Shown here in pieces: positions 36,373 through 48,858 of a DNA stretch of 64,000 nucleotides. The translations under genes and the position numbers were made by a program. The DNA comes from Trichaptum fuscoviolaceum (Eukaryota > Basidiomycota > Agaricomycetes > Hymenochaetales > Trichaptaceae). The stretch lies in assembly GCA_910574455.1 (NCBI GenBank), contig CAJSYZ010000004.1, positions 3,916,599 to 3,980,598 of the forward strand, in the 5' to 3' direction. Within the stretch, counting starts at the first letter, position 1; every line of letters starts with the position of its first letter. A model generated the notes under the pieces. That model saw nothing but the letters and a program-made list of their open reading frames with translations. It made no database searches and was not told the DNA's origin.

Positions 36373-36724
36373 ATGTCGGGACCCAGAGCGACAGATACGA
36401 CGACATCAGCTCAACAAACACTTGACAGTAAGCTTCTTCATCTGACTTCTGGTCCGAGAGATCTCATGGGTCTGCAACTCCCATTTAAATAGTCCTTTAT
36501 GACATTTCACAACTCCTCAATACGGGACTAGACCGCGAAACACTAGTAACGTGTGTTGGTATGATTGAGAGTGGCGTTAATCCAGAGGCGCTTGCAGTGA
36601 GTGATGAGATTTCATGTTGGGATGTCAGTCGCTAAGGTTGAAGCTGAACTAGGCAGTGATTCAAGAACTTCGACGCGAGAAGGCAGTCTTGGCGGCACAG
36701 TCACAAGGACAGATTCATACATGA
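36373..36724 (+). CDS. MZT1: MOZART1 (mitotic-spindle organizing protein 1)
   Basis: Tiny subunit of the gamma-tubulin complex that activates microtubule nucleation at spindle pole bodies. Three exons (36373-36427, 36493-36596, 36653-36724) encode 76 residues, the usual size. The sequence holds the family core [29 protein letters not shown], then AVIQELRRE and a short QSQGQ tail. Exon 3 must start at the AG of ACTAG (36651-36652). The later CAG would break the frame. Each exon is too short to stand out alone, so simple open-frame searches would miss the gene. Confidence 0.93.
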
Positions 36725-37187
36725 TCCTATACATTGAAGGGTCAATAAGTCGTGCATCAGTCTCGCGACTCAAGTTGTTGGCGAGTTCCGTATGACTGTG
36801 TTGTTAGGAGTTCAAGAAAAGGTATCTGGAATTGGGATGGCATACCTGTCTACCTCAGAACACGTTGTCTTGAGCTTGGGGCGTACTGCCCTATCTCAGC
36901 GGTCAGTACACCGTCGAGTCTGCTGATAAGAACGATGTGAACAAGCCATATTTTCCTTCAGAGTTCAGGCTACTACGTGTTAGAGTTTTACGCGTAACCC
37001 ATGTTAAATCGGAGTCTGAACCTTATTAAATAAGTGATTAGGATTTGTCTTGACTCTTTCGTACAACAAATGAGATAGAAACCTTCTTTCTTTCTTGTTA
37101 ATGTACGTTTTATTGTCTGATGGGAACTACTATACATATTGACCTTCATTTTTCTCTTTTTATAGTACACGAGAATCACTGAAAACA
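36725..37187. other. Convergent 3' region (MZT1 / alpha-beta hydrolase)
   Basis: There are 463 bp of AT-rich DNA with no supported gene. Confidence 0.55.
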
Positions 37188-38420
37188 TCAAGACCTCATA
37201 ACATCCACAAAGAATCTCATCGCATCTTCAGGATAATCCCAATGTGGCTTTGCCAGCATTACCATCAGTTGCTGGTCTACTTTGTTGCAAATGAAAATGT
37301 GCTCACAAAGTGATTTGCCTTGGGCATAATATGCATTCTTAGCGGTCTCCCCTTCACACCCTCCTCGTCTGCTTTCTCTTTCATCTTCTCAAGACCCCAC
37401 ACTGCTTCAATCATCGCCCACATTGAATGCTCACAGTATATGGCGTCTACACTGCACCTTGGGAAGTACTTCGCAGCCATGCTATCATCGAAGATAGCGC
37501 GACGGGTTCGCTCGGCAAATATCTCGGCCTTTGCAGTGCGAGCAGGGATCTCACTATGGTTTATGGCCTCTGGAGACGTCACTTCGCTTAACTCTTCTTC
37601 GGACATTCGCTGAAGAGTGGAAGGGGGTGCATCAGCACTGGGAACGACTTGAAGGTCCGCAGTATCCCTCGATGTGATGCTCTTGTGTATGTAGTATGGG
37701 GCGATCCAGTCGTTGAAGCTCCTCTTGCTGTCCTCTTTGGAAACCGATGGGTGAACCAAGAAACTGCTGCCTTCCGCATTTGCGCCGATTCCAAATGCGT
37801 ATCGAGCCGATTCTAGCCACCTCAGATGACATTTAAAATCATGAAGAGGGTCAGTCGGTCTTACCGAATATTAAATACCTCCTAAAGTGCGGCTCAAGTG
37901 CCTCTCTTATGGTGTCTGGGATGGCATCGGCATATGCCAGGAGGGGCAGCGCGTACATCGTCCCCGAGCTCCAGGACATCATCACGACGCCTCCGTCTTT
38001 CCCGTCTTTAGTCATCCTTGGTACATCATTCTGAGCCACAAATTTCTGAATGAAAGTCGCGAACTCCAGCGCTCTTGCTATCCCGAACGCCGTCTGTGCC
38101 GCTTCACTGCCTGCCTTCACCCCATCTAACTCTTCCTCTGTGTAAGGCGAGGACCCAGGGTAGTCCCGCCTGTTCAACAGGACAAGGCGGATGTTATGCT
38201 GTGGTGCAAGGGGGAGTAGGCGTTTGAACACGCCTATAGTGATGCTCGTTGATCGGCGGTCGCCATAAAGTCTGTGGTAGGCAGTCGACTCACCACTATG
38301 AAAAGACGTTCCATGAACCACTATGAATGTCGTATACGGAATTTTGCTTGAGCTTCCAGGTACCCCAGTGTCCTCGTAATGAAGGTAATGATTTTGATCG
38401 TCTACAATTATCGTCGGCAT
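37188..38420 (-). CDS. Alpha/beta hydrolase, paralogue 1
   Basis: Member of a basidiomycete alpha/beta hydrolase family with unknown substrate. Four exons (38294-38420, 37865-38233, 37307-37812, 37188-37247) give 353 residues. The N-terminus (YLHYEDTGVPGSSS, YTTFIVVHGTSFHSG) gives the first strand and oxyanion HG. RLVLLNRRDYPGSSPYTEEEL follows. The nucleophile elbow is MMSWSSGTMYALPLLAYAD, so the usual GxSxG reads S-W-S-S-G here. DAIYCEHSMWAMIEAVWGLE and MPKANHF with the likely catalytic His complete it. Exon lengths match the two paralogues at 54.2 and 55.8 kb almost exactly, so they share a recent ancestor. It is followed on the same strand by the dienelactone hydrolase. Confidence 0.85.
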
Positions 38421-38832
38421 GACTTTTTGTTTTGGCGATCGTCAGCTTTGCTACGCTACTGGTAAAGGTGCAAGAGCTGATTGGCCCTCTCGTTACTCCC
38501 GGCGAGTGGCCATCTACAGTATGTAGTTGCATGTGTCCACGAGAAGCTTCATGTGGGACCAAACTGACGTAAGATCATGTCAATGCAGGTCATCTGTTGC
38601 TCAAATACTATAGTGTTCTCGGTTATAGCCTTGGAATAAGTAAGCTGAAATATAACCTATTACCGGACAGTACAAGGTTCATCCGATTATAAACACAATG
38701 CACATCGACGGGGTTGTACAGGTTTCGTGCAGAACATATACATAGGTTGTGCATAAACAACTATATTTGATACATTTCTTCTTTCCCTGTTACCTTAATT
38801 AATCCATACAGATCTGATAGTCCCTTCCCCGC
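38421..38832. other. Intergenic region
   Basis: There are 412 bp between two minus-strand genes. It holds the promoter of the alpha/beta hydrolase and the 3' end of the dienelactone hydrolase. No gene seen. Confidence 0.5.
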
Positions 38833-40027
38833 TCAAAGGTTGTCAATGAACCACTCAATAGCAGCCTTGAATGCACCCTCACGGCCAGCCTTGATCAAGG
38901 GGTCGCTGATATCACCACGAACCGCAAAGCCGTGCGTGCATCCCGGCCAGTATGTCCTCTTGTACCCTGGCGCCTCCGTCTTCCCGCCTCCCAAAATATC
39001 GTCTCCGGCCTTCTGCTTTTCAGCAGGGTACTGCGGGTCCGTCTCGCACGAGTTGATCAGGAGGGGCACGCCGGTCTTCTTGAACTTCTCCAAGTCATCC
39101 GGGGTCTGGAGGAGCGAGGGGTGCGAGACGACAGCGGCCTTGATCAAGCCGTCGAATGCGAGGTCGAAGACGTACCGCGCGCCGAAGCAGTAGCCGGTTG
39201 CGCCGAACTCCGTGATGCCCTTCTCCTTAAGGCCAGCGATGACCTTGTCGACTATCGGGCGTGTCTGCTCGGCACCGTGACGGCCAAACCATGTTGGTAT
39301 ATCAAACTAAAGCGAGGCCAAATTTAAAGTCCCTGGTTAGTGCGATATTTATTCTTCTTTAATGCCGAGGAGATACGTACGTCGCCATTCATGAAAGATT
39401 CGGGAACGGGGTCCCCGCTGAAGTAGTCCGGGACGTAGACCTAGTAAGAGAAGTTAAGAAGAGATCAAGAAGGGGCTTCGCTGTCAGAACTTGATTAACC
39501 TACCTGGAAGCCATTCTTCGCGAAGTCATCCGCCTGTAAATCGACACTTGGTAAGAACAGGAAACAAGCTACATCTACTAATGGTCAAACATACGAGTAT
39601 CTGGTGATCTCATTCTTTAGTTTCTATTCTAGCGCGTTCGAAAGCAAACGCTTGCTCACCTGAGAGTTGACTAGTTGGACACCAAACCAATCAGGGAAAA
39701 ACAGGATAGCCTTCTCCTTAGGGTAGCTAAAAATATCACGGAAAGCAATGAATAAGCAAGCCCAGCGTCCAAAGTATATGCACTCTGCTCACTCAGTTTC
39801 AGGGAGAGCGACGTAGACTTTTACACCGTTGATCTCCTCGAATTTCCCTATAGCCATCCGGTAAGTCTCCTTGTCGTCCTTGCAGTTCCGTACGATGGGC
39901 TATTATACCTGTCGGGGTACCTTCATGGCGAACACCTGCCACAGACGGGATAAAATCAATATATCTTCAGTCAATTGCGTTGAAGGCTTTTCTGCTTACC
40001 GGAAATACAGAACTTGCAGAACGACAT
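38833..40027 (-). CDS. Dienelactone hydrolase family protein
   Basis: Carboxymethylenebutenolidase-type hydrolase, cytosolic, which opens dienelactone-like esters in aromatic breakdown in bacteria. Fungal substrates are mostly unknown. Seven exons (40000-40027, 39909-39935, 39793-39847, 39660-39726, 39504-39533, 39381-39440, 38833-39306) join to 246 residues, a normal length. The motifs are MSFCKFCISG, GVKVYVALPET, KAILFFPDWFGVQLVNSQ, VPDYFSGDPVPESFMNG, the nucleophile ATGYCFGARYVFDLAF with the active Cys, SHPSLL, INSCETDPQYPAEKQ with the Asp and CTHGFAVRGD with the His. A decayed copy lies at 51311-52501. Confidence 0.92.
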
Positions 40028-40443
40028 GTTCAAAGCTAAGAGTGTTAAGAGATGGATGAAAGATCGATACGAGTGGGAGAGAATCAAGGTGCAGTTAGTG
40101 TATCTCTTTATACCATGCCATGGCTGTGGGTAAATACCCGGCCGGTGGCCAATAGCAGCCGCTGTCGTCATCAGCAGACTCCTATATTAGACTCAATGCT
40201 CACACCTCAAACCACACTCAAAGGTCTTCTACTTTCGACCATGTTCTCTGAGCTGTGCAACTTTGCGGAAGACCATCTAAAGGCATACTGTTGTACATAT
40301 GTACATTGACGTGGATTATATGGCTACAAGTGTCTTGAATATACATGGAGGAAAAGATATTGAAGACTGCGAAACGGAATCCTCTTTAATCAAGGACCAA
40401 AGAGCAAGACGATGACAAGACTCACTAGATTAGGATCCACCAA
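40028..40443. other. Intergenic region
   Basis: There are 416 bp with the dienelactone hydrolase promoter and the 3' end of the LRR gene. No gene seen. Confidence 0.5.
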
Positions 40444-42585
40444 TCAATCGTCGTCAAACTCAAAGCCCTCGCTGCTAAACGTTGGAGTGTCCTCGCTTGG
40501 TAGCTGTAAGACTATCGGAACCGGAGTGGGACCCTCATCTGCAGCTGGTACAGAAACGTCCCAGGCCTCTTCCTCCGGAGCGACAGCAACATTAGCACGA
40601 TCATCCGACGGACTAATATTCCCCTTATCATCAGCTAGGTCAAGATAATCCAGACACCCCGCGCTGCACCCACGCCACAGAACCGGCACACCATGCTCAC
40701 CGCCGACCTTTTGGCCCGCAACCTCCTTCTCCCAACTCATGCGCTCTTCCGCGTGTTCGACGAACAGTGGGCGCTGATACGCTTCCCCGGGGTGGAGCAG
40801 CCGATGGAGAGGAGACGTGCATTCGGATATACACGGTCTGGATCGCGAACGTTTCTCGCGGCTGGTGCTGGAACAAGCAGTCATGGGTGTCGTGAGCGGG
40901 CTGGCTGACGGGTCTGCACCGCGTCGCTGTGCTGGGACGCTTCCGGGAAGACAATGCGCAAGTAGTGCATCGATTGACGCGGGTAATTCCTGGATGGGAA
41001 AATCATATAGCTCCTCAAGTCGTGACTTGTATGTCTTCCTCCAGTTGATCATCCCACTGATCGATTGTGTGTGCAACACATCTTCTTGGACAGGCGCAAT
41101 TAAGACGCGTAACGCCTGTTCAGCAAGCGGCATTATTCTGTGTATCCTCTCAACAGGGTCAACCCACTTTTCTTTCCCTGGCGCTGAGATCGAGGTAGGA
41201 TTTACGATAAACGGGTTGGGGTCCACAGCAAGAGATGTCAACTTCATAGACAAGATTTCAGACGGAAGATATTTCAGGCGATTGTTCGAAACATTCAATT
41301 CCCGCAAGTTTCGCAATTGGCAAATAAGCGGTGGGATTTCCGTCAGTTGGTTGTGACCTGAAAGTCAAAAAGAAGCAACGTCAGAGCACTGAGAGGAGCA
41401 AATCAAGACAAAAGCATAAATACGAACGCAAACTCAAGACAACTAAAGCATCAATATTGAAGAGCTCATGAGGAAGGAAGCTAATCCTGTTGTTCCCAAG
41501 AAATAGGTGGATTTCATCCTCTTGAGTACCAACTTTGCTGCTACCGAAGACCTGAGAGGTTGTTGACCGAGACATAGTTCGCTTCTGCGGGCTCTTTTCA
41601 TTGCCTTTGGGGGAAGACGCTCCGTTCTGTCCCGAGAAGACAACAATGCTCGACAAGTCCGATATACTTGGAGAAATGAAGGATAAATTGTGTCCGCTAT
41701 ATAGCGCATATAGGAAGCAATTTAAGGATATGAACAAGATCCAATCAAGAGCGAAGCGCACCTCAAGTCAATCTTGCTTTCGGCTCCATCGACAGCTTGT
41801 GCGATTGTTTCCTCCCAAAGCGTAAGCTCGGGATTGAAGGACCGCCTGGCACTTCCGAATTCAAGATCCATCCCATCGTCAACATGGCCATCATCATGCA
41901 GGTATGCATCTCGCATATACACATTATTGGGTCCATCCAAAGCTGCGAAGGGGTCATACCCTAATGGATGTCCAAGGCCAAATACCGGCATGGGAAGAGG
42001 CCTCTGGTATGCATTGGCTCCACTGCCTTGCGAAGAACCTGGGCTTGTTTCGTCGCTGCCGGCGGACTCGAAAGACAAGTTCTTCCGTCGAATCTTTGCG
42101 CGTGAAGCGCTCTTGTCGTACATCGGTGGACGCTTCACACCCCGAGTCGACGCAGAGAATGGATGGGCTGGGGAAGTCTGAAGGACAACCATGTTCCCTC
42201 CTGACTTGCGCGTTCCGATGATCTCTTCCCGATTTCGCGCGTGCCCCTCAAGCTCAGGCGTAATGCAACGTTCCTTCGCTCGGTCAAGGTTAAGCTTGAA
42301 CGTTGCATCCTCCAGGTCCATGTCCGTGTCGAGGTCTATATCGTCCTCCGCCACTGGCGCCAGCGCCGGCGAAGACGGTGGAGAAGAGTCGATGGCAGTC
42401 AGACTGCATGGCGATGAGGGTGGAGATGAAGACGAGCTCTGGGTCAGCCCGGGGTCACTGGTATATCGCGTAAAAACACGTTGGCCTCCATTACTGACAG
42501 CAAAGTGTCCTCTGGCTGCCGAAGTACTGCGAGAGAAGTTGCTGTTCAGCTCGAAAGATGGCCCAAGTAGATTTGTATTTTCCAT
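40444..42585 (-). CDS. Leucine-rich-repeat protein with a disordered N-terminal half
   Basis: Three exons (41762-42585, 41428-41666, 40444-41357) join in phase to 658 residues. The first 270 residues are Ser/Pro/Asp-rich and disordered (SSSSSPPSSPCSL, an acidic DDIDLDTDMDLED patch and a basic SRAKIRRKN stretch that could be a nuclear signal). A short LRR block spans the introns: FLGNNRISFLPHELFNIDAL, VVLSLRHNQLTEIPPLICQL, RNLRELNVSNNRLKYLPSEI. The tail carries EDPVERIHRIMPLAEQAL-like helices and a Cys-rich segment (VPVLWRGCSAGCLDYLDL) and ends acidic (EGFEFDDD). LRRs of this kind bind partner proteins. I cannot assign a pathway. Confidence 0.8.
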
Positions 42586-43024
42586 GGTAGTGGACGTTTA
42601 GATAAGTTGTGTAGGAGAAAGGAGAAAGGAGGAAGGCGGGCCTTTTGGGATTTAACGCTCGAGTGCAGCCTTATGAGGAACGCCCGCACCGCGTCAGTGT
42701 TGCCAAGTGTGCGGGTTTGCTTCCGTTGTACCGGGCTGGAACATAGACGCGTTTTGGTCACGTGTAAACCAAACGCGTTAATACTTTCCATCGAAGCTTT
42801 GCTCCCTCCTTCGTTCTTTATTGACCAGAATGTACAGGCTTGACTTGTCACTTTAGAGCTACTTTACTACACTGAAAATAATGGATACTGGAAACACATT
42901 CTCTCCTGGCTGGAATCTAATCCGAGGGAACCGAAGTAGGAAGGGAAGAAAAGCCAGGTTAACACCAGCAGAATCTGTTGTTAAGTACATTGTCAGAGAC
43001 ATGGGTAGAAGTAGGGTAGGGATC
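42586..43024. other. Intergenic region
   Basis: There are 439 bp with the LRR gene promoter and the 3' end of the acetyltransferase gene. No gene seen. Confidence 0.5.
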
Positions 43025-44296
43025 TCACTTTTCATTATACAACCATTCAACATCCTCGCTTCTCTCCTTACCATACCATTTAAACGCATTCAGATGCTCG
43101 TCGCGTATCTCTGACTTGCCCTTCAGCGAGTGCGCCAAATCCTCAAGCCCCTTAGGCAAATTCCAGACCTCAACGCGGTCCATATCACACTCCCGGGCAG
43201 CCAGGAGAACAGTTGCGAGAAGCTGCGGGAATGTGTCTCGTGTCGCACGGAGGCGCGTCAGTATGAGCGTCGTTGCGCCAGGATCTACTTCGAGTGTCCA
43301 AGTCGCGAATGTCGGACTATGGTCTTTATCATAGAGTTCCGCGCCATTCGGGTGTAGGACGACGCCCCATTTAGAGGGGATCGGGCGCTGCTGGTTAAAG
43401 AGGAAGAAGACGGCTCTGCGTTGGAGGAACGGCCCAGTACCTTCATGAGGGAGGAAGGTGAATAAGGTCCGCGTACTTGATGTTTTCTTCATATCCTCTC
43501 GCATAAGGTTAACGTCCTGCTCCCATATCGCCTTGCAGCCGTCTTCGTCGAGCCATTCAACAGGTAAAGATGAGTCCGAAACCTCGATTGTAGATACATC
43601 TTCAGGAACCTGCCAAACTGTGCCAACGGGCTCACGGACGACCCAACCATGCGACTCTTCGTCTGGACCACACAACTTGTAGAAATTGGACCCGATGTCG
43701 CTGTAAAGCGCGGAGAATCGCGCGTTGCCACAGCCAGCAACCTCTGGCGGGGGTGAACCCCACCTCACCGGAAACTGAGGGAGATCTACGCGTGGGGCGA
43801 GGACCCAGTGGAGGAGGCTCATCATATGCCGTGCATACCCGTTCCCTCTGTTCTGCGGGGGCGTGAATACAGATGCGATCCCATATCCGAAAACCTCCTC
43901 TGCCTCATTTGCATCAGGTGTCTTCGCAAGTCCTTTGCGACGATACCTGAAATCATCGTGATGCGCTTCAGACGCTACATCAAACGGAGGTTCTAAGAGC
44001 ATACATACGTTTCACAAGCGCATTTAAAGTCCAGGGTCGTCGGATCGTCGCGAGGAACAAGCACCCTAAATATCAGATTCACTCTCATATCCCAGTCCTA
44101 TGCAGAAGAACACCAACCAAGTAGTCATCTTTCCATCTGCCGCATGCTCGAGGACGTCAAGCTTAGCATCGCGCGTCAAATACTCTTCTTCACTCAAACC
44201 CCGGCCCCATTGTGGACAGGTACGCTTCCTAGATTCAATCTTCTGATCGTACGTTGCAGGATATAAAGTAAGAGATGCGATTGACTCGGTAGTCAT
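43025..44296 (-). CDS. LYC1-like lysine N-acetyltransferase (GNAT)
   Basis: GNAT-fold enzyme related to yeast LYC1, which N6-acetylates lysine in a lysine breakdown route. Three exons (44118-44296, 44009-44065, 43025-43946) give 385 residues. The start chosen, MTTESIASLTLYPAT, precedes the conserved KRTCPQWGRGLSEEEYL. The upstream in-frame extension has no ATG. The acetyl-CoA loop is QNRGNGYARHMMSLLHWVL, following VFGYGIASVFTPP. The C-terminal half has the family's FFLFNQQRPIPSKWGVVLHP and TLILTRLRATRDTFPQLLA. The substrate is inferred from family only. Confidence 0.85.
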
Positions 44297-46239
44297 CTCT
44301 ACCGTCCAGGTCTTGATGAGAGGTCGAATAGAACTTGAATCAAGCAGCGCAGCGGTTACTGGAGACCGTATGGTGCACTTGCCAGTAAGCTCGGCATCCC
44401 GGCACGGGATTGTCGCAGGATTGTCGTCATCTTTCCGGGACAAGCTCAAGATACATCCTTTACTTCCGGGTCTATGTTTGTTGGGTTCGTCTTCTCTTCC
44501 GATCTAAGTACGTGGAACTATTCACCTCGCAACATATCACTGTTCACGAAAAAAAATCAGTACATACGAATTTGACCCTAGGCCAAGCATTTATGCTATC
44601 TTAGGGCTGTGTTTGGACTTGAAGGCACTTTTACTGGAGAAGTCTATATTCACAGACTTTAATGTTATGAATAAAGGGAAAGGTCGAGTGGCTACGATAG
44701 CTGGCTTGAGGCAAATCAATTGCGAATCCGACTGATGGCTTAGCCGAAGCCCATATCGTTGCGTTCGGGAGTGCCTAGACTTGCACTCCAACTGCCAGCC
44801 ACTTTCCAGCCTCGCAAACTGGATCTCAAATCACATAAAAGACCGGCTGCGCTCGCCCATCTCTCTTCAGCTCCTACCACCACGAGTGCCCGCCTCAATT
44901 CGAGGTGGGTGTTCCCCTCATCGCAGGTACCGCCCAGCGCGACCTTCCCATTGAGTCGGGCCTGCTCTCTCCTACATTTGCCTACGCTCTAGTGGGCAGG
45001 ATGGGTCAAAAGTGGAAGGGTAGCGGGTAACTCCTGCGTCCGATGATGAGCTCGCACTTGGGTGACGCCCCGCAGCCAAAGGACATATCTTCGCGATCTC
45101 CCATCACCTAGGTGCCACAGCTTCCCTCCTCTTCCGTCGGGAGGCTGGAGAGCTACCGGTCAGCCTTGCTATCTTACAGAGTTCATAGGGAACGTGCTGT
45201 TGTCTCTGCACACTTGTCCGCTCACCGGAAGATTCTCGGACAGTGTCTTAAGGGCTGCGTTGCTGAGCGATATAAAGAACACAGAATGAAGAGGAGGGGG
45301 CGGGACTGTACAAGGTGCAATTGATTGCTGCTTAACAGTGACGGCCAAAGGTGGTAGTCCCGCGACTCGTCCCACCTGAGCGCATCGTTTGCAGCGTCTT
45401 CAATGCCCCACAGTATACACGCTCGACTTATCCGCAGGACGCTGATGAGTTAAATACTGCGCTCAGACTGGTCCGGCACCAGTCTCGTTAGGTCCGTCGA
45501 GGTCGCATGGAGTTGTGATTAGGGATGGGAAGTGAATCAGGGGAAGGAACTTCATCGCACCACCTGGCAACCGTGCGCGCTTCTACAATGCTGGATCTAA
45601 AATCTTAACCAATGAGGAGGACTCTCAGATGCTATAGAGATTTCCGACTTGCTCGCAATGAGAAGGAGTAAGAGCCTACTACGGTTTTGAGCAAGTACAA
45701 GTATGTGCTAACTCCGTCGGCTATGAACGGACTTGGTCAATTTTTTAAGATAAGATTAACGGAAAGCACGGATCATTCTTCCTTTACACACCGTGGCACT
45801 GATCGATGATCCCATAAGTCAGTCCTCATAGAAGTCGAAGGCAGGAAGCTTTGGTGTGGAAGCACGGCGATCACAAGAATTATTGCAGCGCACCAACCAT
45901 GGTTATTGAGCTGATCTCACCCATCATATATTTACCATTGCCCATCCTTCGCCCAACGTAAACCTCAGGAAGCCGAAACCTAGGCTGTCAGGGTTAGCAC
46001 TAAATGCCGGCAACTCGAACAGAAGATGTTCCGATTTCCGGTATAACTTTTTGTTAATGATGTCGTGACTCGATCAAAAACATCACCCACAATTTTAGCC
46101 GACCTTTCAAGTGCATTTTAAACTGCTTATGAACCGTGTCTCCCTCTCCCTCTCCTCCCCTCCATTGCTTGTCCTCAGTTCTCGGGTCCACGTTCAGTTC
46201 ATCTGGTACTCGAAGCTCTAGGCCGAAGGCTTCTTGGAG
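44297..46239. other. Long gene-free divergent intergenic region
   Basis: 1.9 kb between the acetyltransferase and MFS start codons. Short frames exist (such as 44759-44992 and 45062-45289), but they are Ser/Pro-rich and overlap on both strands. I find no domain, splice structure or RNA gene. It may hold a long regulatory region or a decayed gene. Confidence 0.5.
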
Positions 46240-48858
46240 ATGTCGCACACTCCCGCAAGTACGGAGAGCAAGACGCTCGCAGGCGACATCGAGGAGCGAG
46301 AACGTCACGAAAGGGAGACGCCCTACGAGCATCTCGCAGTGCGCGATATCGACTCAGTCCACGAAGATGTCGATCCGCGTCTCAGTCTATCGTCGCGTCC
46401 AAGCGCAGATGAGTTGGATGAAAGCATACCCAAGCATCTTGCGCACACGCTGAGCGGAGAGCACCCTCATCCCCACCATCTCACGGACTCCAAAAACCGC
46501 GCCGAACATGGCGGTGTCGATGCCGACAATGAGAAGAAAGCGGCTGCTGGCGAGCGACAGCCAAGTAGTGCGCGCGACTCGGAAGACATATTTTACGTCG
46601 GTACATGACCGTTACTCTTCTTACGTTAAGCATACTGAAGGACATGTCTTATTCTTATTTTTATGCTCGTGTAGGTTGAGTGGGAGGAGAACGACCCGCG
46701 CAACCCGGCGAACTTCAGCTATACACGGAAATGGATCATCACACTCTCAGCTTGTGTCTTCACAGGCTTGTCCGGTGCGTGCAGCAACCTATCAGCAGCT
46801 ACTCGTCTTCGAAGTTCAGTTTCTGATATGCAAGATGGACAGCTGCCACTGCGGCTTCTTATGCTATGGGCTCCCCCTCGATGACGCGGGACCTCAACTG
46901 TACTCAGTTTCAAGCTACGATAGGTTTGAGTACCTATCCATTGGGTTTCGGCGTGACCCCCCTCCTCACAGCACCACTTAGTGAAGAATTTGGTCGCAAC
47001 CCCTTGTACTTCGTTTCTGCTTTCTTGTTCATGCTCATGCATATCGCCGTTGCACTGTAAGCACTTCTCTTACTTCCCGAAACCCCCATGCGGAAAGTCG
47101 CTTGATGAACTTCTAAATAACTGTATGTTTCAGATCCAAAAATATCCAGTCCGTATTGATCTTCCGGTTTATAGCTGGAGTTATCGGTTCGACGGGTTCG
47201 ACGATGGTCGGGGGGACAGTGGCAGACATTTGGGAACCTCATGAGTGCGTATATGCGTGTTTCCCTTCAGAGATTATTCAATTGAAGAAGTCTCTTGATC
47301 ATTCAGACGAGGGCTGCCAATGGCTGTCTTCGGAATCTTCGCTATCGGAGGAACAGGCATGGGCCCCGTTGTCGCCGGTTGGACCGAAATGAACCCCCGC
47401 TTCGAATGGCGCTGGATCCAATGGTTTCACACAATGTAAAGTTTGGCCCAATGATATTCTATATTGTTCAATTTCGTAACTGACTGTCCGAACGGCTTAG
47501 TGTCACGGGAGCATATACCCTGTCCCTTTTTGTGACGATGAAAGAAACACGGTCGGGTGTCCTCCTGACCCGTCTTGCACGCAAGATACGGAAAGAGACA
47601 GGCGACAAGCGGTATCGTGCACGCATCGAAGATGAGAGAGGGAGTTTGAAGAGCCTGATCCTGATTTCATGCACAAGACCAATCCGTAAGTTACTGTCCT
47701 AACCGGAGATAACAAGGACTAAACACACTGATCGCACTCCCTGTGGGGCTCAGATCTACTATTGACGGAGCCAGTCGTGGCGAGCTTCAGCGTCAGTCCA
47801 TCGACGGATTCCAATGCATACCTGTTACTGAATTAGTTTTGAATTCAGTTGTGGATCGGCTTCGGTTGGGGAATTCTCTACTCTCTTATCGAGTCAGTCG
47901 CGCCAGCCTTCACCTCTCTACACCACTTCAGCCGCGGCGCAGTTGGAACCGTATTCATAACCCTGTTGTATGTCGCAAAACCCATTCTTCGTGCTCAGCA
48001 CGGCTGATCATTCAACCTAAACCCACAGGATTGGTTCCACCTTAGGCTTCATCAGCCACGTCATGTATCAAGAGAAAGTATATGAGTAAGTTTCTTTTCC
48101 AATCGATATTGTTCCCGGACGAGAGAAGGAAATCGTACTGAGCTCGTTTGCAGCAAGAATTTCAAGACGAGAGGGCCCGAGGCGAGGCTCTACTCTGCAT
48201 GCTTTGCAGGCGTGCTGTTCCCCATTGGCATGTTCTTGTACGCTTGGACGTCGTTCGAGAAGGTCAATTGGATAGGAATGGCAATCGGCATTACTGTGAG
48301 TGTTTATCCCCTCTCCTACACCTCCGTTTCTCCCTCACGTTATTCGAAGCTGACGAATGTAATAAACAGTTATTCATTTGGGCGGTTTTCATAATGTATC
48401 TAGCAGTCTTCACATACCTAGCGGATTGGTGAGTCTGGCTTTTCCTTTCTATCTTGACGTATGCTTAAAATGCGGCGTAGCTACGGGACATTCGCGTCAT
48501 CTGCCTTGGCAGGGCAGAGTTTATGTCGTAAGTGTTCCTCCCGACATTTGCCTTGACAAGCAAAGGATGCTCACATGGGCTTGACTATGACTTTTACAGG
48601 AAACCTCATGGGCATGGCGTTTCCGCTCTTCTCCCAGCAGATGTACGATAAGCTCACATTCAAGTGGGCGAGTACGCTATTCGGCTGTATCGCTTTATTG
48701 ATGATGCCTATCCCGTTTGTCGTAAGTTCTCTACTCTAAACTCTATATGAAAGGCACATTTCTGAAAAAAAAATGTTGTATGTACATAGCTATTTTTCTG
48801 GGGCCCACAGATTAGAGCCCAAAGTAAATTCGCGAAGCGGATGATGCATGGCAAATGA
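46240..48858 (+). CDS. MFS transporter, DHA1/TPO1 (polyamine/drug) type
   Basis: Plasma-membrane proton antiporter of the drug/polyamine DHA1 group. Fourteen exons join in one frame to 582 residues with 12 predicted membrane segments. The ~120-residue cytosolic N-terminus is charged and disordered. The core begins VEWEENDPRNPANFSYTRKW (the exact TPO-family entry motif), then ITLSACVFTGLSAATAASYA, STYPLGFGVTPLLTAPLSEE, FGRNPLYFVSAFLF, the GSTMVGGTVADIWEPHERG loop and MGPVVAGW. After the large cytosolic loop (IRKETGDKRYRARIEDERGS) come SCTRPI, LLTEPVV, LWIGFGWGILYSLIES, FAGVLFPIGMFLYAWTS and YGTFASSALAGQSLCRNLMG. It ends KFAKRMMHGK. The first intron appears to use a weak GTCGGT donor at 46597. 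The substrate is not readable from sequence. Confidence 0.9.

Noticed and set aside
44297..44449. N-terminal extension of the LYC1-like protein
   Set aside because: The upstream frame is open but has no ATG, and the conserved family start lies at 44296.
44759..45324. Overlapping frames in the long divergent intergenic region
   Set aside because: They overlap on both strands, are Ser/Pro/Arg-rich, and lack splice sites or recognisable motifs.
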